Source: Microbaculum sp051390635 (GTDB lineage: Bacteria > Pseudomonadota > Alphaproteobacteria > Rhizobiales > Tepidamorphaceae). From it: DNA of 64,000 bases. Location of the stretch: assembly GCF_051390635.1 (NCBI RefSeq), contig NZ_JBPODT010000005.1, forward strand, positions 186,001-250,000, given 5' to 3'. Shown here piece by piece: positions 7,999 through 16,510 of this stretch (position 1 is its first letter; every line of letters begins with the position of its first letter). The position numbers and the translations under genes were made by a program. The notes below the pieces were generated by a model. That model did not search any database and was not told where the DNA came from. It saw only the letters and a list, made by a program, of their open reading frames with translations.

Positions 7999-8748
7999 GT
8001 GGCGGCGGGCGATATCGCGATAAAGGTTCGATGCGGGCAATGCCCGCTGAGGAAACACGACTGCTTCCGTGCGTTCACCGACGAGGAACTCGGGTTCATG
8101 GACGGGTTCAAGCAGGGCGAACTGACCATCAGTCCGGGCGCGCCGATCGTGCTCGAGGAAACCAATAGCCCGCACCTCTACACGGTGCTGGAGGGGTGGG
8201 CGTTCCGGTACAAGACCTTGCCGGACGGCCGTAGGCAGATCCTCAACTATGCCATGCCCGGCGATCTCGTCGGCCTGCAAAGTTCCGTGTTCGAGGTCAT
8301 GAGCCACGGCGTCGAGGCGCTGACCGACATGCTGTTGTGCGTGTTTCCGCGCGATAAGCTGTGGAGCCTCTATACGCGCCACCCCGGGCTCGCCTTCGAC
8401 GTGACCTGGCTCGCCTCGCGGGAGGAGCGGCTGCTGGACGAGAATTTGCTGACGGTCGGCCGCCGCACCGCGCTCGAGCGCATTGCTTTCCTCATCTGGC
8501 ATCTCTACAGACGCGCCCGCAGTGTCGGTCTGACGAAAGGCGACAAGATCGACCTTCCGATCACCCAGCAGCATCTCGCCGACACGCTCGGCCTGTCCCT
8601 TGTCCACACGAACAAGACCCTGAAGAAGCTCAAGGCACGCGGATGCATCTCCTGGGAAGACAGGATCCTCGAGATCCGCGACAAGGAAATCCTGCTCGAT
8701 ATCGCCCAGGTCGAGGACACCGACGAAGCCCCGCGCCCGTTTCTCTGA
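7999..8748 (+). CDS. Crp/Fnr family transcriptional regulator
   Basis: A 249-aa activator-type regulator. The cyclic-nucleotide-binding beta barrel covers about residues 30-140 (LYTVLEGWAFRYKTLPDGRR, YAMPGDLVGLQ). The C-terminal winged helix has the recognition segment ITQQHLADTLGLSLVHTNKT. Near the N-terminus, CGQCPLRKHDCF holds three cysteines, loosely recalling the Fnr cluster arrangement, though this spacing is common in rhizobial Crp/Fnr proteins with no proven Fe-S centre. GTG 7999 is preferred because GGAGAGGG lies 6 nt before it; TTG 7960 and 7966 are weaker. The effector and targets are unknown. Confidence 0.85.
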   Translation: MAAGDIAIKVRCGQCPLRKHDCFRAFTDEELGFMDGFKQGELTISPGAPIVLEETNSPHLYTVLEGWAFRYKTLPDGRRQILNYAMPGDLVGLQSSVFEVMSHGVEALTDMLLCVFPRDKLWSLYTRHPGLAFDVTWLASREERLLDENLLTVGRRTALERIAFLIWHLYRRARSVGLTKGDKIDLPITQQHLADTLGLSLVHTNKTLKKLKARGCISWEDRILEIRDKEILLDIAQVEDTDEAPRPFL

Positions 8749-8789
8749 TCCCGATCGACGGGCCACGGCGCCAGGAACTGAACGACGAA

Positions 8790-8820
8790 AAGCCCGCGGG
8801 ACCAAAGGTCCCGCGGGCTT
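8790..8820 (+). terminator. stem-loop terminator after the Crp/Fnr gene
   Basis: A perfect 14-bp inverted repeat (arms AAGCCCGCGGGACC and complement) with a 3-nt AAA loop, 41 nt after the stop. The trailing T-run is short, so efficiency is uncertain. Confidence 0.7.
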
Positions 8821-8952
8821 TGCCGGTAGCCGGCTACGTCCTGGCCGGGGCGAGGGAAACAGCCCCGGCGATCACTCGGGAACAGATGGCGACGACTTCG
8901 GGCGCGGCAGACTGGCGCCGCCTCCCGCAGTCGCATCATCACGCGTCACTGC

Positions 8953-8985
8953 GATCCTCCGTGTTCGGGTACGAATTGGAGGATC
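8953..8985 (-). terminator. possible stem-loop after csbD
   Basis: GATCCTCC (8953-8960) pairs with GGAGGATC (8978-8985) across 17 nt, about 20 nt beyond the csbD stop. No T-tract follows on the minus strand. The remaining 8821-8952 stretch shows only short GC inverted repeats and no gene. Confidence 0.35.
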
Positions 8986-9004
8986 ACCGCAGGAAACCGC
9001 ATCG

Positions 9005-9202
9005 TCAGTGACGGTTGAGCCAGCGGTCGACCTGCCGTTCGGCGTCTTCCTTCGCCACTCCGTAGCGCTCCTGGATCAGGCCGATGAGCTGCTGGCGATT
9101 GCCGTCGATCACATCGAGATCGCGGTCCGTCAGCTTGCCCCATTCGGCCTGTACCTTGCCGGTAAACTGCTTCCACTGGCCTTCGATCTGATCCCAGTTC
9201 AT
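9005..9202 (-). CDS. CsbD-like stress protein
   Basis: A 65-aa protein with the CsbD family signature: MNWDQIEGQWKQFTGKVQAE, then WGKLTDRDLDVIDGNRQQL and GLIQERYGVAKEDAERQVD. It is small, charged and helical, and family members (CsbD of Bacillus, YjbJ of E. coli) accumulate under general stress; the molecular role is not known. AAGGAG precedes the ATG. An EcfG-type promoter lies about 140 nt upstream on the same strand, which fits expression under the GSR. Confidence 0.92.
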   Translation of the reverse strand: MNWDQIEGQWKQFTGKVQAEWGKLTDRDLDVIDGNRQQLIGLIQERYGVAKEDAERQVDRWLNRH

Positions 9203-9341
9203 GGGTCTCCTTTCCGACGCGCGGGCCGGGCGCCGAGGTTACGGCGTCTTCGTATCGCGACACGCGCGGCTGCGTGTTGCCGTTGATGGTTTTCCGGTCC
9301 GGTCAGCGCCGATATCGCTGTCGGGACCGGCCTGCTGGGAA

Positions 9342-9366
9342 AACGGCGAACTGGCCGGATGGTTCC
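9342..9366 (-). promoter_or_regulatory. sigma-EcfG-type promoter for csbD
   Basis: On the minus strand GGAAC (9366-9362), 16 nt, CGTT (9345-9342). The leader to csbD would be about 130 nt, longer than usual, and no other gene fits between. Confidence 0.7.
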
Positions 9367-9422
9367 GACAAACATCGCAATTCGCGGTCTGCGTGATCGT
9401 TTCGAAATGTCCCCGTGCGACC

Positions 9423-9448
9423 GGAACCAATTAGCCGGCTTGCGCGTT
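9423..9448 (+). promoter_or_regulatory. sigma-EcfG-type promoter for the AI-2E-type permease
   Basis: GGAAC (9423-9427), 17 nt, CGTT (9445-9448), ending 27 nt before ATG 9476. It supports that ATG as the true start, since longer upstream frames would place the promoter inside the gene. Confidence 0.72.
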
Positions 9449-9475
9449 TCCATAGAGGATCTTTTCGAGGCGACC

Positions 9476-10642
9476 ATGACCATATCACCCGCGCCGGGAT
9501 CACCGGCGGATACCCCATGTGAAACCGCAGGACCCGTCGTCGTTCAGTTGTCCGGGCCCGTGCGCGCATCCCTGTTCATCATCGCCGGGGCGGCAGTCCT
9601 GTTCGGCATGTATTTCGGGCGGGGTCTGTTCATGCCGATCGCGGTCGCACTGGTGCTGTCGCTGACGCTCAGTCCGATCGTCCGCACCGCAAACCGTCGG
9701 GGCATTCCCTCTGGACTGACGGCCAGCGTGCTCGTGGTCGGCCTGGCGGCGACGCTGATGGTCGGATCGCTGACCCTGACCCAACCGATCATGGAATGGA
9801 TAAACGACGCGCCCAGTATCGGGCGGCAACTGCGCGATCGGCTCGAGAGCATCCGGAAACCGGTGGAAGCGGTGAACGAAGCTGGAAAGGAAGTCCAGAA
9901 GATCGCCGAATCCGAGGACCCGACCGTTCAGGAAGTCAGCGTCCGCCAGCCTGGCCTCCTAAACCGCGCGGCGAACCACGTTGCCGGAATCGGGGCGACG
10001 ATCCTCGTCACCTTCGGCCTGACGCTCTACATGCTGGCCTACAGCTCGACCTTCTACGAAAAGGTCGTCCGCGTCCTGCCAAGGCTGAGCGACAAGAAGC
10101 GCGCGCTGCGGATTGCCTACGACGTCGAACGGATCGTCTCCCGCTACCTGCTGACCGTTGCCTCGATCAACGTCGCCTTGGGGATCATCATCGGCACGTC
10201 GATGTGGCTTGTGGGCATGCCCAACCCGATCCTGTGGGGGCTTGCCGCGATGCTGTTGAACTTCCTCCCCTATATCGGCGCGGCCGTCGGCGTCCTGGTG
10301 TCGGCCGCCGTCGCGCTCGTAACCTTCGAATCCATACTCCAGGCGCTCGTTGCGCCGCTCGTCTATCTCTGCATCACCGCGCTCGAAGGCAACTTCATCA
10401 CCCCGGCGATCCTGGGCCGGCGGCTTGAGCTCAATCCCGTGGCCATCCTGCTGTCGGTGCTACTGTGGGGTTTCGTATGGGGCGTCATCGGCGTCCTGAT
10501 CGCCGTACCCCTGCTCGTCGTTCTCAAGGTCTTCTGCGATCACGTGGACGGGCTGCATTCGCTCGGCGAGTTTCTGTCCGGCGCCCGCCCCCCACCCGAC
10601 GAACCGGAGGAAATCGTCGGGACGCCCCGCACCGCCGGCTGA
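9476..10642 (+). CDS. AI-2E transporter family (PerM/YdiK-like) membrane permease
   Basis: A 388-aa polytopic inner-membrane protein. There are paired helices near the N-terminus (about 28-70 and 80-105), a soluble helical insert (about 105-165), then the signature NPILWGLAAMLLNFLPYIGA and GNFITPAILGRRLELNPVA, with a last helix pair in GFVWGVIGVLIAVPLLVVL. Members export AI-2 or act as Na+/H+ antiporters or unknown exporters, so the substrate is not predicted. The start at ATG 9476 follows GAGG and a GSR promoter, making it a likely stress-regulon member divergent from csbD. Confidence 0.87.
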   Translation: MTISPAPGSPADTPCETAGPVVVQLSGPVRASLFIIAGAAVLFGMYFGRGLFMPIAVALVLSLTLSPIVRTANRRGIPSGLTASVLVVGLAATLMVGSLTLTQPIMEWINDAPSIGRQLRDRLESIRKPVEAVNEAGKEVQKIAESEDPTVQEVSVRQPGLLNRAANHVAGIGATILVTFGLTLYMLAYSSTFYEKVVRVLPRLSDKKRALRIAYDVERIVSRYLLTVASINVALGIIIGTSMWLVGMPNPILWGLAAMLLNFLPYIGAAVGVLVSAAVALVTFESILQALVAPLVYLCITALEGNFITPAILGRRLELNPVAILLSVLLWGFVWGVIGVLIAVPLLVVLKVFCDHVDGLHSLGEFLSGARPPPDEPEEIVGTPRTAG

Positions 10643-10689
10643 CCCGGTACGGGCAATCCGCCTCCGCGACCGACTATCGGGCTTGGCGC

Positions 10690-12099
10690 CTAATCCGACC
10701 GCCCGACCCGATCCGCGGCCGCACGGCCCGCGATCGAGCCAAGCGCGACGGCCGTCAGCAGACCGTTGCCGGAGAGATATCCCTCGATCCGGCTTCCGGA
10801 GACGCCGCAGGCCGCACCGCCGCCGGCGAACAGATTGGCGACCGGCGCACCGTCGGCCTTTCGAACGCGGGCGGAACCGTCGACGACGAGACCGCCCTGC
10901 GTGTGGAACAGGGCACCGGTGACCCGGACCGCGTGATAGGGCGGCTTCAGCCCCGGTTGCCCGGTGAAATCGCGCCCGAAAGGATCCTGTTGCGCGCCGC
11001 TGCGAAAACGCTCGACATCGGCAAGCGTGTTCTCCAGCGCCTCGGCCGGCACCTTCATCAGCGCGGCGAGCCCGGCAACCGTGTCGACGCCGAGGATGGC
11101 CCCGGCGCTGTCGGCGTCCCGGTAGTCCGGAAAGGCGAGACCGAGCTCGTGCAGTCGCCCGTCATAGACGTCCCAGGCGATGCCGCCGGGCTGCTCCAGG
11201 ACGCGGATTGCCTGCTCCGAATAGCCCTGGTGCTCGTTGGAGAAGCGCGCGCCGTCCACGTTGACCTGGATACCGCCTTCCATCATCAGCGCCCAGGTGA
11301 TCAGAACGCCGTGCGGATGCGCGAGCGAACCATGGCCCTGGCACGCGCCCAGGTGCCGCGTCGCCGCCCCGAGCGCTCCGCCCCACAGCACCGCGTCGCC
11401 TTCGTTGCCCGGATGGCCGTAGTAAGGCGCGTCCGCCATCGCCGGGATGTACTGCCGAACCAGGTCGCGGTTGCCGCCGTAGCCGTTGCAGGCAAGCACC
11501 AGCGCGCCGCAGCCGATCCTCTCCGCAGCGCCGTCGGGGCGCACGGTCTCTAGTCCCGCGACCGTCCCGTCCGGCTCGGCGAACAGCGTCGTCGCATGCG
11601 CGTCCGTGACGATCGGGATTGCCGCCGCCTCGGCCGCCGCGAGAAGCCGGGCCATCAGCCCGGCACCGGTCTTTTCGGGAACCGCGTGCATGCGATGGAC
11701 CGAGTGGCCGGGATAAAGGAAGTCAGTCAGCACCAGCCAGTCTAGGCCGTGGCTGTCGGCAAGCCACTCGAGCGCCGGCCCGATCTCGCGGGTTACGGCC
11801 TCGACGATTGCCGGATCGGCCTCGTTGCCGGCCTTTCGCTGGATATCTTCGGAAAACCGTTCGGCGGAATCGGTGATGCCGAGCGCCGCCTGGAACCGCG
11901 TCGCCGCCGCCGGAATGAACCCCGACGACATGGAGGTCGATCCGGTCGGGCTGTGGTCGCGCTCGACGACGATGACGTCGGCCCCGGCATCGGCCGCCCG
12001 CAGGGCCGCCACCAGCCCGCAGGCGCCCGCGCCGATCACCAGCACATCGCAGCGCGTCTCGAAGTCAACGTTCGCCGCTGCCGCGATGCGCGGGCTCAT
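10690..12099 (-). CDS. FAD-dependent oxidoreductase, fumarate reductase/KstD-like flavoprotein
   Basis: A 469-aa flavoprotein of the FAD_binding_2 family. The dinucleotide fold DVLVIGAGACGLVAALRAAD is at about residues 18-37, followed by the acidic ribose-binding VVERD and the serine-rich GSTSMSSGF loop. The C-terminal FAD contact is NLFAGGGAACGVSGSR. Such enzymes oxidise or reduce C=C bonds next to a carbonyl or carboxyl group (fumarate reductase, 3-ketosteroid dehydrogenase, tricarballylate dehydrogenase). It is the last gene of the 13-gene operon, 4 nt after the isochorismatase-like gene. The partner enzymes suggest that it introduces or removes an unsaturation in a di- or tricarboxylate; the substrate is inferred, not known. 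Confidence 0.85.
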   Translation of the reverse strand: MSPRIAAAANVDFETRCDVLVIGAGACGLVAALRAADAGADVIVVERDHSPTGSTSMSSGFIPAAATRFQAALGITDSAERFSEDIQRKAGNEADPAIVEAVTREIGPALEWLADSHGLDWLVLTDFLYPGHSVHRMHAVPEKTGAGLMARLLAAAEAAAIPIVTDAHATTLFAEPDGTVAGLETVRPDGAAERIGCGALVLACNGYGGNRDLVRQYIPAMADAPYYGHPGNEGDAVLWGGALGAATRHLGACQGHGSLAHPHGVLITWALMMEGGIQVNVDGARFSNEHQGYSEQAIRVLEQPGGIAWDVYDGRLHELGLAFPDYRDADSAGAILGVDTVAGLAALMKVPAEALENTLADVERFRSGAQQDPFGRDFTGQPGLKPPYHAVRVTGALFHTQGGLVVDGSARVRKADGAPVANLFAGGGAACGVSGSRIEGYLSGNGLLTAVALGSIAGRAAADRVGRSD

Positions 12100-12103
12100 G
12101 ATC

Positions 12104-12718
12104 TCACGCCGCCTCGATCAGCTGCATCGCCTGTGCGCAGGTGCGCACCGATACGATGCTCGAAAGATCGGCCAGCGCGGTCTCGTGCACGTCGCTGCGG
12201 AACGCGGCGCAGCCGTCGGACAACACCGTGACCTCGAAGTCGCGGACATGGGCGTCCCGCACGGTGGAGGCGACGCCGCCATTCGTCACGATGCCGCAGA
12301 CGATGAGGCTGTCGATGCCGGCGCGCCGCAGCACATACTCGAGCCGGCTCATGAAGAAGGCGGAATAGGCGACCTTCTCGACCGTCAGGTCGGCCGGCTG
12401 CAGGCTGTCGACGAGCCGGTGACCCCATGCGCCCGGTTCGAAGTCGCCGCGGGCGAGGAACGGGCGCAGCGTCTTCAGGTGCGGCGAGATGAAGGGCTCG
12501 CCGCCCTTGCCGGGCACCAGCGTGAACTGCGTCGAGACGATCCAGCCGCCCTTCGCCCGCAAGGCGTCGGCGAGCGGTTTGATCCGCTCGGGCAATGCCG
12601 CGATGTCCGCCGCCGACTGGCCGGCGCGCCCGTATGCGCCGTCGGGATGCAGGAAATCGTTCTGCAGATCCACGATGAGCAGCCCAGTGCGCGCGATATC
12701 GAAACCGGCCTCACGCAT
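12104..12718 (-). CDS. isochorismatase-family hydrolase with Gly at the catalytic Cys position
   Basis: A 204-aa protein of the cysteine hydrolase (isochorismatase-like) fold. D17 (IVDLQNDF) and K115 (VEKVAYSAF) of the usual Asp-Lys-Cys triad are present. In the nucleophile motif CGIVTNGGVASTVRDA, aligned on TxxDA, residue 148 is Gly where amidohydrolases have Cys. EntB and PhzD, which hydrolyse a vinyl ether without a nucleophile, also carry Gly there. An amidase role is thus unlikely, and an ether or ester hydrolase or a non-hydrolytic role is more plausible. It overlaps hyuA by 8 nt. C141 lies seven residues away and is not equivalent. Confidence 0.85.
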   Translation of the reverse strand: MREAGFDIARTGLLIVDLQNDFLHPDGAYGRAGQSAADIAALPERIKPLADALRAKGGWIVSTQFTLVPGKGGEPFISPHLKTLRPFLARGDFEPGAWGHRLVDSLQPADLTVEKVAYSAFFMSRLEYVLRRAGIDSLIVCGIVTNGGVASTVRDAHVRDFEVTVLSDGCAAFRSDVHETALADLSSIVSVRTCAQAMQLIEAA

Positions 12719-14777
12719 CGCCCGCCCTCGCCTGCCGGGTGATCACCACATTGCCGAAACGGTCGACGCGCCCGACCAGGCCGGGATCGATGAAGATCGT
12801 GGTGTCGGGCTGTTCGAGGATCGCCGGCCCCGCGATCTCGGTCCCTTCCGACAGATCGAGCCGCTCGTAGACCGGCGTTTCGATGTCCTCGCCGTCGACG
12901 CGCACGCGCCGGGAACCGACGCGGCAGTCCTCGAGTACCCGGTCGGAAGACGGGGCGAACACGGTCATGTCAAAGGCAGGACGCCGGCCGATCACCGCGA
13001 CGCGGTAGTTCATCACCCGGACCGGAATGCCGGCGAGCAGGCGCCCGAACGTACGGCGATAGGCGGTCTCGAACGCCGCGCGGATCGCCTTTACCGTCAA
13101 CCCGCCGGACGGGATCTCGACCGGCGCCGTGACCGTATGGGTCTGGCCGAGATAGAGCATGTCGAGCTCGAACACCCGGTCGATCCGCTCGAAGGCGACA
13201 CCGGCGCGCGCCAGCAGCATTTCCGTCTCCGCGGCGACCGCCTGCATTTCCGTGCCGAGAGCGGGTGCGTCGACCTCGTCGAGCAGCCGGTTGACGGTCT
13301 GCACGCGATCATGGCGCATGTCGGCGACGACACAGCCGAGCGCCGAGGTGACGCCGGGATAGCGCGGCACCAGCGCCGAGCGCAGGCCGACATCCTTGAG
13401 GAGCGCGCCGGTGTGCAGCGCGCCGCCGCCGCCGAACGGCATGGCCGCGAACTTGTCGGGATCGTAGCCGCGCTCGATCGACACCAGCCGGATCGCGCCG
13501 GCCATCTTGGCGTTGGCGACCTTGAGGATCGCCTCCGCGGCCTCCATCACGTCGATGCCGAGCGGCGCGGCGATCTCGCGCGCGATCGCCGCGCGCGCCG
13601 CCTCGACATCGAGCGCGTCGAGCTTGCCGCCGATCGGCCGGGCCGCGTTGATGCGCCCCAGCACTAGATTGGCGTCCGTGACGGTCGGGCGATCGTTGCC
13701 CAGGCCGTAGCACACCGGCCCCGGGTTGGAGCCGGCCGATTCCGGACCGACCCGCAGCAGTCCGCCCTCGTCGACATGGGCGATCGATCCCCCGCCGGCG
13801 CCGATCGTCGTGATCTCGATCATCGGCGTGCGCACGACCATGCCGAAGTCGATCGCCGTCTGCGCGGCGAGCGCCGCCTCGCCGCCCGCGATGAGCGACA
13901 CGTCGAAGGACGTCCCCCCCATGTCGCAGGTGATCACATTGGGAAATCCTGCCGCCGCCGAGATCGCCTTCGCCGCGATGACGCCGGCCGCTGGGCCGGA
14001 AAGCGCGGTGCGCACCGGATAGCGCTTGGCCGTCTCCACCGACATGACGCCGCCGTTCGACTGGACGATCAGCACGTCGCCGGAGAAATGGCGGTTGTCG
14101 AGTGCGGTTTCCAGACGGTCGAGATAGCTGGAGACGACCGGCTGCAGGTAGGCATTGAGCGTTGCCGTTGACAACCGTTCGAACTCGCGGATCTCGGGGA
14201 TGATCTCGGTCGCCGCCGTCACGTAGTCGTTCGGCCAGACCGAACGCACCGCCTCGACGGCGATCGTCTCGTTGTCGTTGTTGGCGTAGCCGTTGATGAA
14301 GAACACGCAGACCGACTCGCAGCCGGCCGCCCGCAGGGCCTCGGCGCGTTCGGCGACCTCGCCCGGATCGACCGTCTGCAGAACGTTGCCGTCGGCCAGA
14401 ACCCGCTCGCGCACCTCGACGCGGCGGTCGCGCGGCACGATTGGCGTGAACATGCCCCATAGCCCCCAGGTGGTCGGCCGGTCGCGCCGCCGCATTTCCA
14501 GAACGTCGCGGAACCCCTCGGTCGTGATGATCCCGGTCGGCGCCCCCTTCCGTTCCAGCAGAGCGTTGGTGCCCACTGTCGTGCCGTGCACCACCGTCGC
14601 GATATCGGCGAAGTCGTCGGCGACGGCCGAAATCCCCTCGACGAAGCCGACCGACTGGTCGCCGCGCGTCGACGGCACTTTCGCCGTGGTGACGCGCCCC
14701 GTCTCTTCGTCCCACAGAAAGATGTCGGTGAAGGTTCCGCCGACATCGACCCCGATCGCGTAGCGCCGCCCGCTCAT
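12711..14777 (-). CDS. hydantoinase/5-oxoprolinase family subunit A (HyuA-like)
   Basis: A 688-aa ATPase-type subunit. It begins with the ASKHA phosphate-binding loop YAIGVDVGGTFTDIFLWDE; a second acidic/nucleotide motif, NVITCDMGGTSFDVSLI, and the C-terminal GPAILEQPDTTIFIDPG are typical. HyuA/HyuB pairs use ATP to phosphorylate and open cyclic amides (N-methylhydantoin, 5-oxoproline, caprolactam), and relatives are acetone or acetophenone carboxylases. The start ATG 14777 overlaps the hyuB stop (ATGA); the frame extends upstream inside hyuB but the ASKHA motif fixes the N-terminus. Which reaction it catalyses cannot be read from sequence. Confidence 0.92.
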   Translation of the reverse strand: MSGRRYAIGVDVGGTFTDIFLWDEETGRVTTAKVPSTRGDQSVGFVEGISAVADDFADIATVVHGTTVGTNALLERKGAPTGIITTEGFRDVLEMRRRDRPTTWGLWGMFTPIVPRDRRVEVRERVLADGNVLQTVDPGEVAERAEALRAAGCESVCVFFINGYANNDNETIAVEAVRSVWPNDYVTAATEIIPEIREFERLSTATLNAYLQPVVSSYLDRLETALDNRHFSGDVLIVQSNGGVMSVETAKRYPVRTALSGPAAGVIAAKAISAAAGFPNVITCDMGGTSFDVSLIAGGEAALAAQTAIDFGMVVRTPMIEITTIGAGGGSIAHVDEGGLLRVGPESAGSNPGPVCYGLGNDRPTVTDANLVLGRINAARPIGGKLDALDVEAARAAIAREIAAPLGIDVMEAAEAILKVANAKMAGAIRLVSIERGYDPDKFAAMPFGGGGALHTGALLKDVGLRSALVPRYPGVTSALGCVVADMRHDRVQTVNRLLDEVDAPALGTEMQAVAAETEMLLARAGVAFERIDRVFELDMLYLGQTHTVTAPVEIPSGGLTVKAIRAAFETAYRRTFGRLLAGIPVRVMNYRVAVIGRRPAFDMTVFAPSSDRVLEDCRVGSRRVRVDGEDIETPVYERLDLSEGTEIAGPAILEQPDTTIFIDPGLVGRVDRFGNVVITRQARAGDA

Positions 14778-16510
14778 GCCGCCGCACTCGCCTGGCGCCG
14801 CGCCCGCGTCGCGGCTTCGTCGACCTTGCCGTCGGCGTCGATCACGACGCCGTAGTCGGCCTCGGCCGCTTCCCGCGACACGAAGCCGAGGCCGACGTCG
14901 CGCGCGACTGCCTCCGGTTGCCGCGTCATCGGATCGCCGTAGCCGCCGCCACCCGGCGTCTCCAGCCGCACGTGCTGGCCGCGTGCCAGCTTCACACCCA
15001 CCATTTTGGACGTCATCGGAGGCGACTTCTCTCCCTCGCTGGTGTCGTAGACGAACCGGTTCAACGCGGCCGGCTTGCCGCCGACGACGCCGGGCGGCGC
15101 GAAGCGGCCGCGCTCGCCGAACAGGAACGCATCGGCGCTCTCCTCGATGAGCTCGATTTCGTACACGGCGCCGAGACCGCCACGATGATTGCCGGGCCCG
15201 CCCGAATCCGGCCTGAGCGCCCATTGGGTGAACCGGACGGGATAGGCCGCTTCGAGGATTTCCAGCGGCGGGATCGTCGCCGTCGAGATCGGCGCGTTGC
15301 CGTGGTTGAGGCCGTCGCCCTTGGGATGGCCACCATGGCCACCACCGAAGAAGGAAAACATGACCCAGCGCCGCCCGTCGCCGCGGTGTCCGGCAAGCGA
15401 CAGCGCGTTGATCGTGCCGTAGGCGCAGCCGTTCGACCGCTCCGGCGCGATCGTCGCCACGGCCTGGAAGACGACGTCGATCAGCCGCAGGATCGTCTCG
15501 GTATAGCCTCCGACGGGCTTCGGGGCGTCGACCGCCAGGATCGAGCCCTCCGGAATGACGAAGTCGACCGGTTCGAGCACGCCCGCATTGGCCGGCACGT
15601 CGCCGAAGACGTGCTTGAGCGCGACGTAGCAGGCGGCGACCGTAGTCGCTCGCGAGATGTTCAGGGGCCCGCTGCAGGCCGCCGCCGACCGCGAGAAATC
15701 CATGCGCATCCGCTCGCCCTCGATGGTGAGGTCGAGCGCGATCTTCAACGGTTCGTCGACGATGCCGTCATTGTCGAGAAAATCCTCCGCCGACACGGTG
15801 CCGTCGGGCAGGTCCCGGATCTGCGCCCGCATCAGCCGCGCGGCGCGGACCTTGAGTTCGCCCAGGGCCTCGGCCACGGTCTCCGCACCGTATTCGCCGA
15901 GCAGTTCCTGCATGCGGCGGACGCCGAGATCGAGCGCGTTGATCTGGCCGTTCAGATCGCCGTAGAGCGACGTCGGCAGCCGCGAATTCGCCGACAGGAT
16001 GTCGATCACGTCCTGGCGCAGCTCGCCCTTGTCGAACAGCTTCACCGGCGGGATCAGCATGCCTTCCTGGAAGCATTCGGTGGCGACCGGGTTGTAGTTG
16101 CCGGGCACGTTGCCGCCGACGTCGTGCCAGTGGCCGACCGAAGCCAGGTAGCAGAACACCTCGCCGTTCGCGAACAGGGGCCGCACGAGCCGGAAGTCGG
16201 ACAGGTGCGTGCCGCCGGCATAGGGGTCGTTGAAGATCCAGACGTCACCGTCGCGCGGGCCGCCTTGTGCAGCGGCCTTCTCGATCACCGCCTTCACCGC
16301 GAAGGCCATGACGCCGACGAAGATCGGCAGCCCCGACTTGCCCTGCACCAGCGTGTCGCCATTCGCCGCATCATAGATGCCGTGCGAGGCGTCGTGCGCT
16401 TCGGCGATGATCGGGTTGAAGGCCGAGCGGAACAGCGTTGCGTCCATCTCGTCGGCGATCTGCTCGAGCCGGCCCTTGAGAATCGCCAGCGTGATCGGAT
16501 CGATCGCCAT
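14774..16510 (-). CDS. hydantoinase/5-oxoprolinase family subunit B (HyuB-like)
   Basis: A 578-aa partner of HyuA that carries the metal-dependent active site in this family. Signature segments are DPITLAILKGRLEQIADEMD at the start, then DVWIFNDPYAGGTHLSDFRL, GHWHDVGGNVPGNYNP and the Gly-rich end LETPGGGGYGDP. ATG 16510 overlaps the stop of the lyase gene by one base (TGATG), so HyuB is translationally coupled both upstream and downstream. An A/B pair in an operon with a hydratase and an aldolase-type lyase suggests that a cyclic or activated intermediate is opened, or carboxylated, before or after C-C cleavage (inference). Confidence 0.92.
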   Translation of the reverse strand: MAIDPITLAILKGRLEQIADEMDATLFRSAFNPIIAEAHDASHGIYDAANGDTLVQGKSGLPIFVGVMAFAVKAVIEKAAAQGGPRDGDVWIFNDPYAGGTHLSDFRLVRPLFANGEVFCYLASVGHWHDVGGNVPGNYNPVATECFQEGMLIPPVKLFDKGELRQDVIDILSANSRLPTSLYGDLNGQINALDLGVRRMQELLGEYGAETVAEALGELKVRAARLMRAQIRDLPDGTVSAEDFLDNDGIVDEPLKIALDLTIEGERMRMDFSRSAAACSGPLNISRATTVAACYVALKHVFGDVPANAGVLEPVDFVIPEGSILAVDAPKPVGGYTETILRLIDVVFQAVATIAPERSNGCAYGTINALSLAGHRGDGRRWVMFSFFGGGHGGHPKGDGLNHGNAPISTATIPPLEILEAAYPVRFTQWALRPDSGGPGNHRGGLGAVYEIELIEESADAFLFGERGRFAPPGVVGGKPAALNRFVYDTSEGEKSPPMTSKMVGVKLARGQHVRLETPGGGGYGDPMTRQPEAVARDVGLGFVSREAAEADYGVVIDADGKVDEAATRARRQASAAA

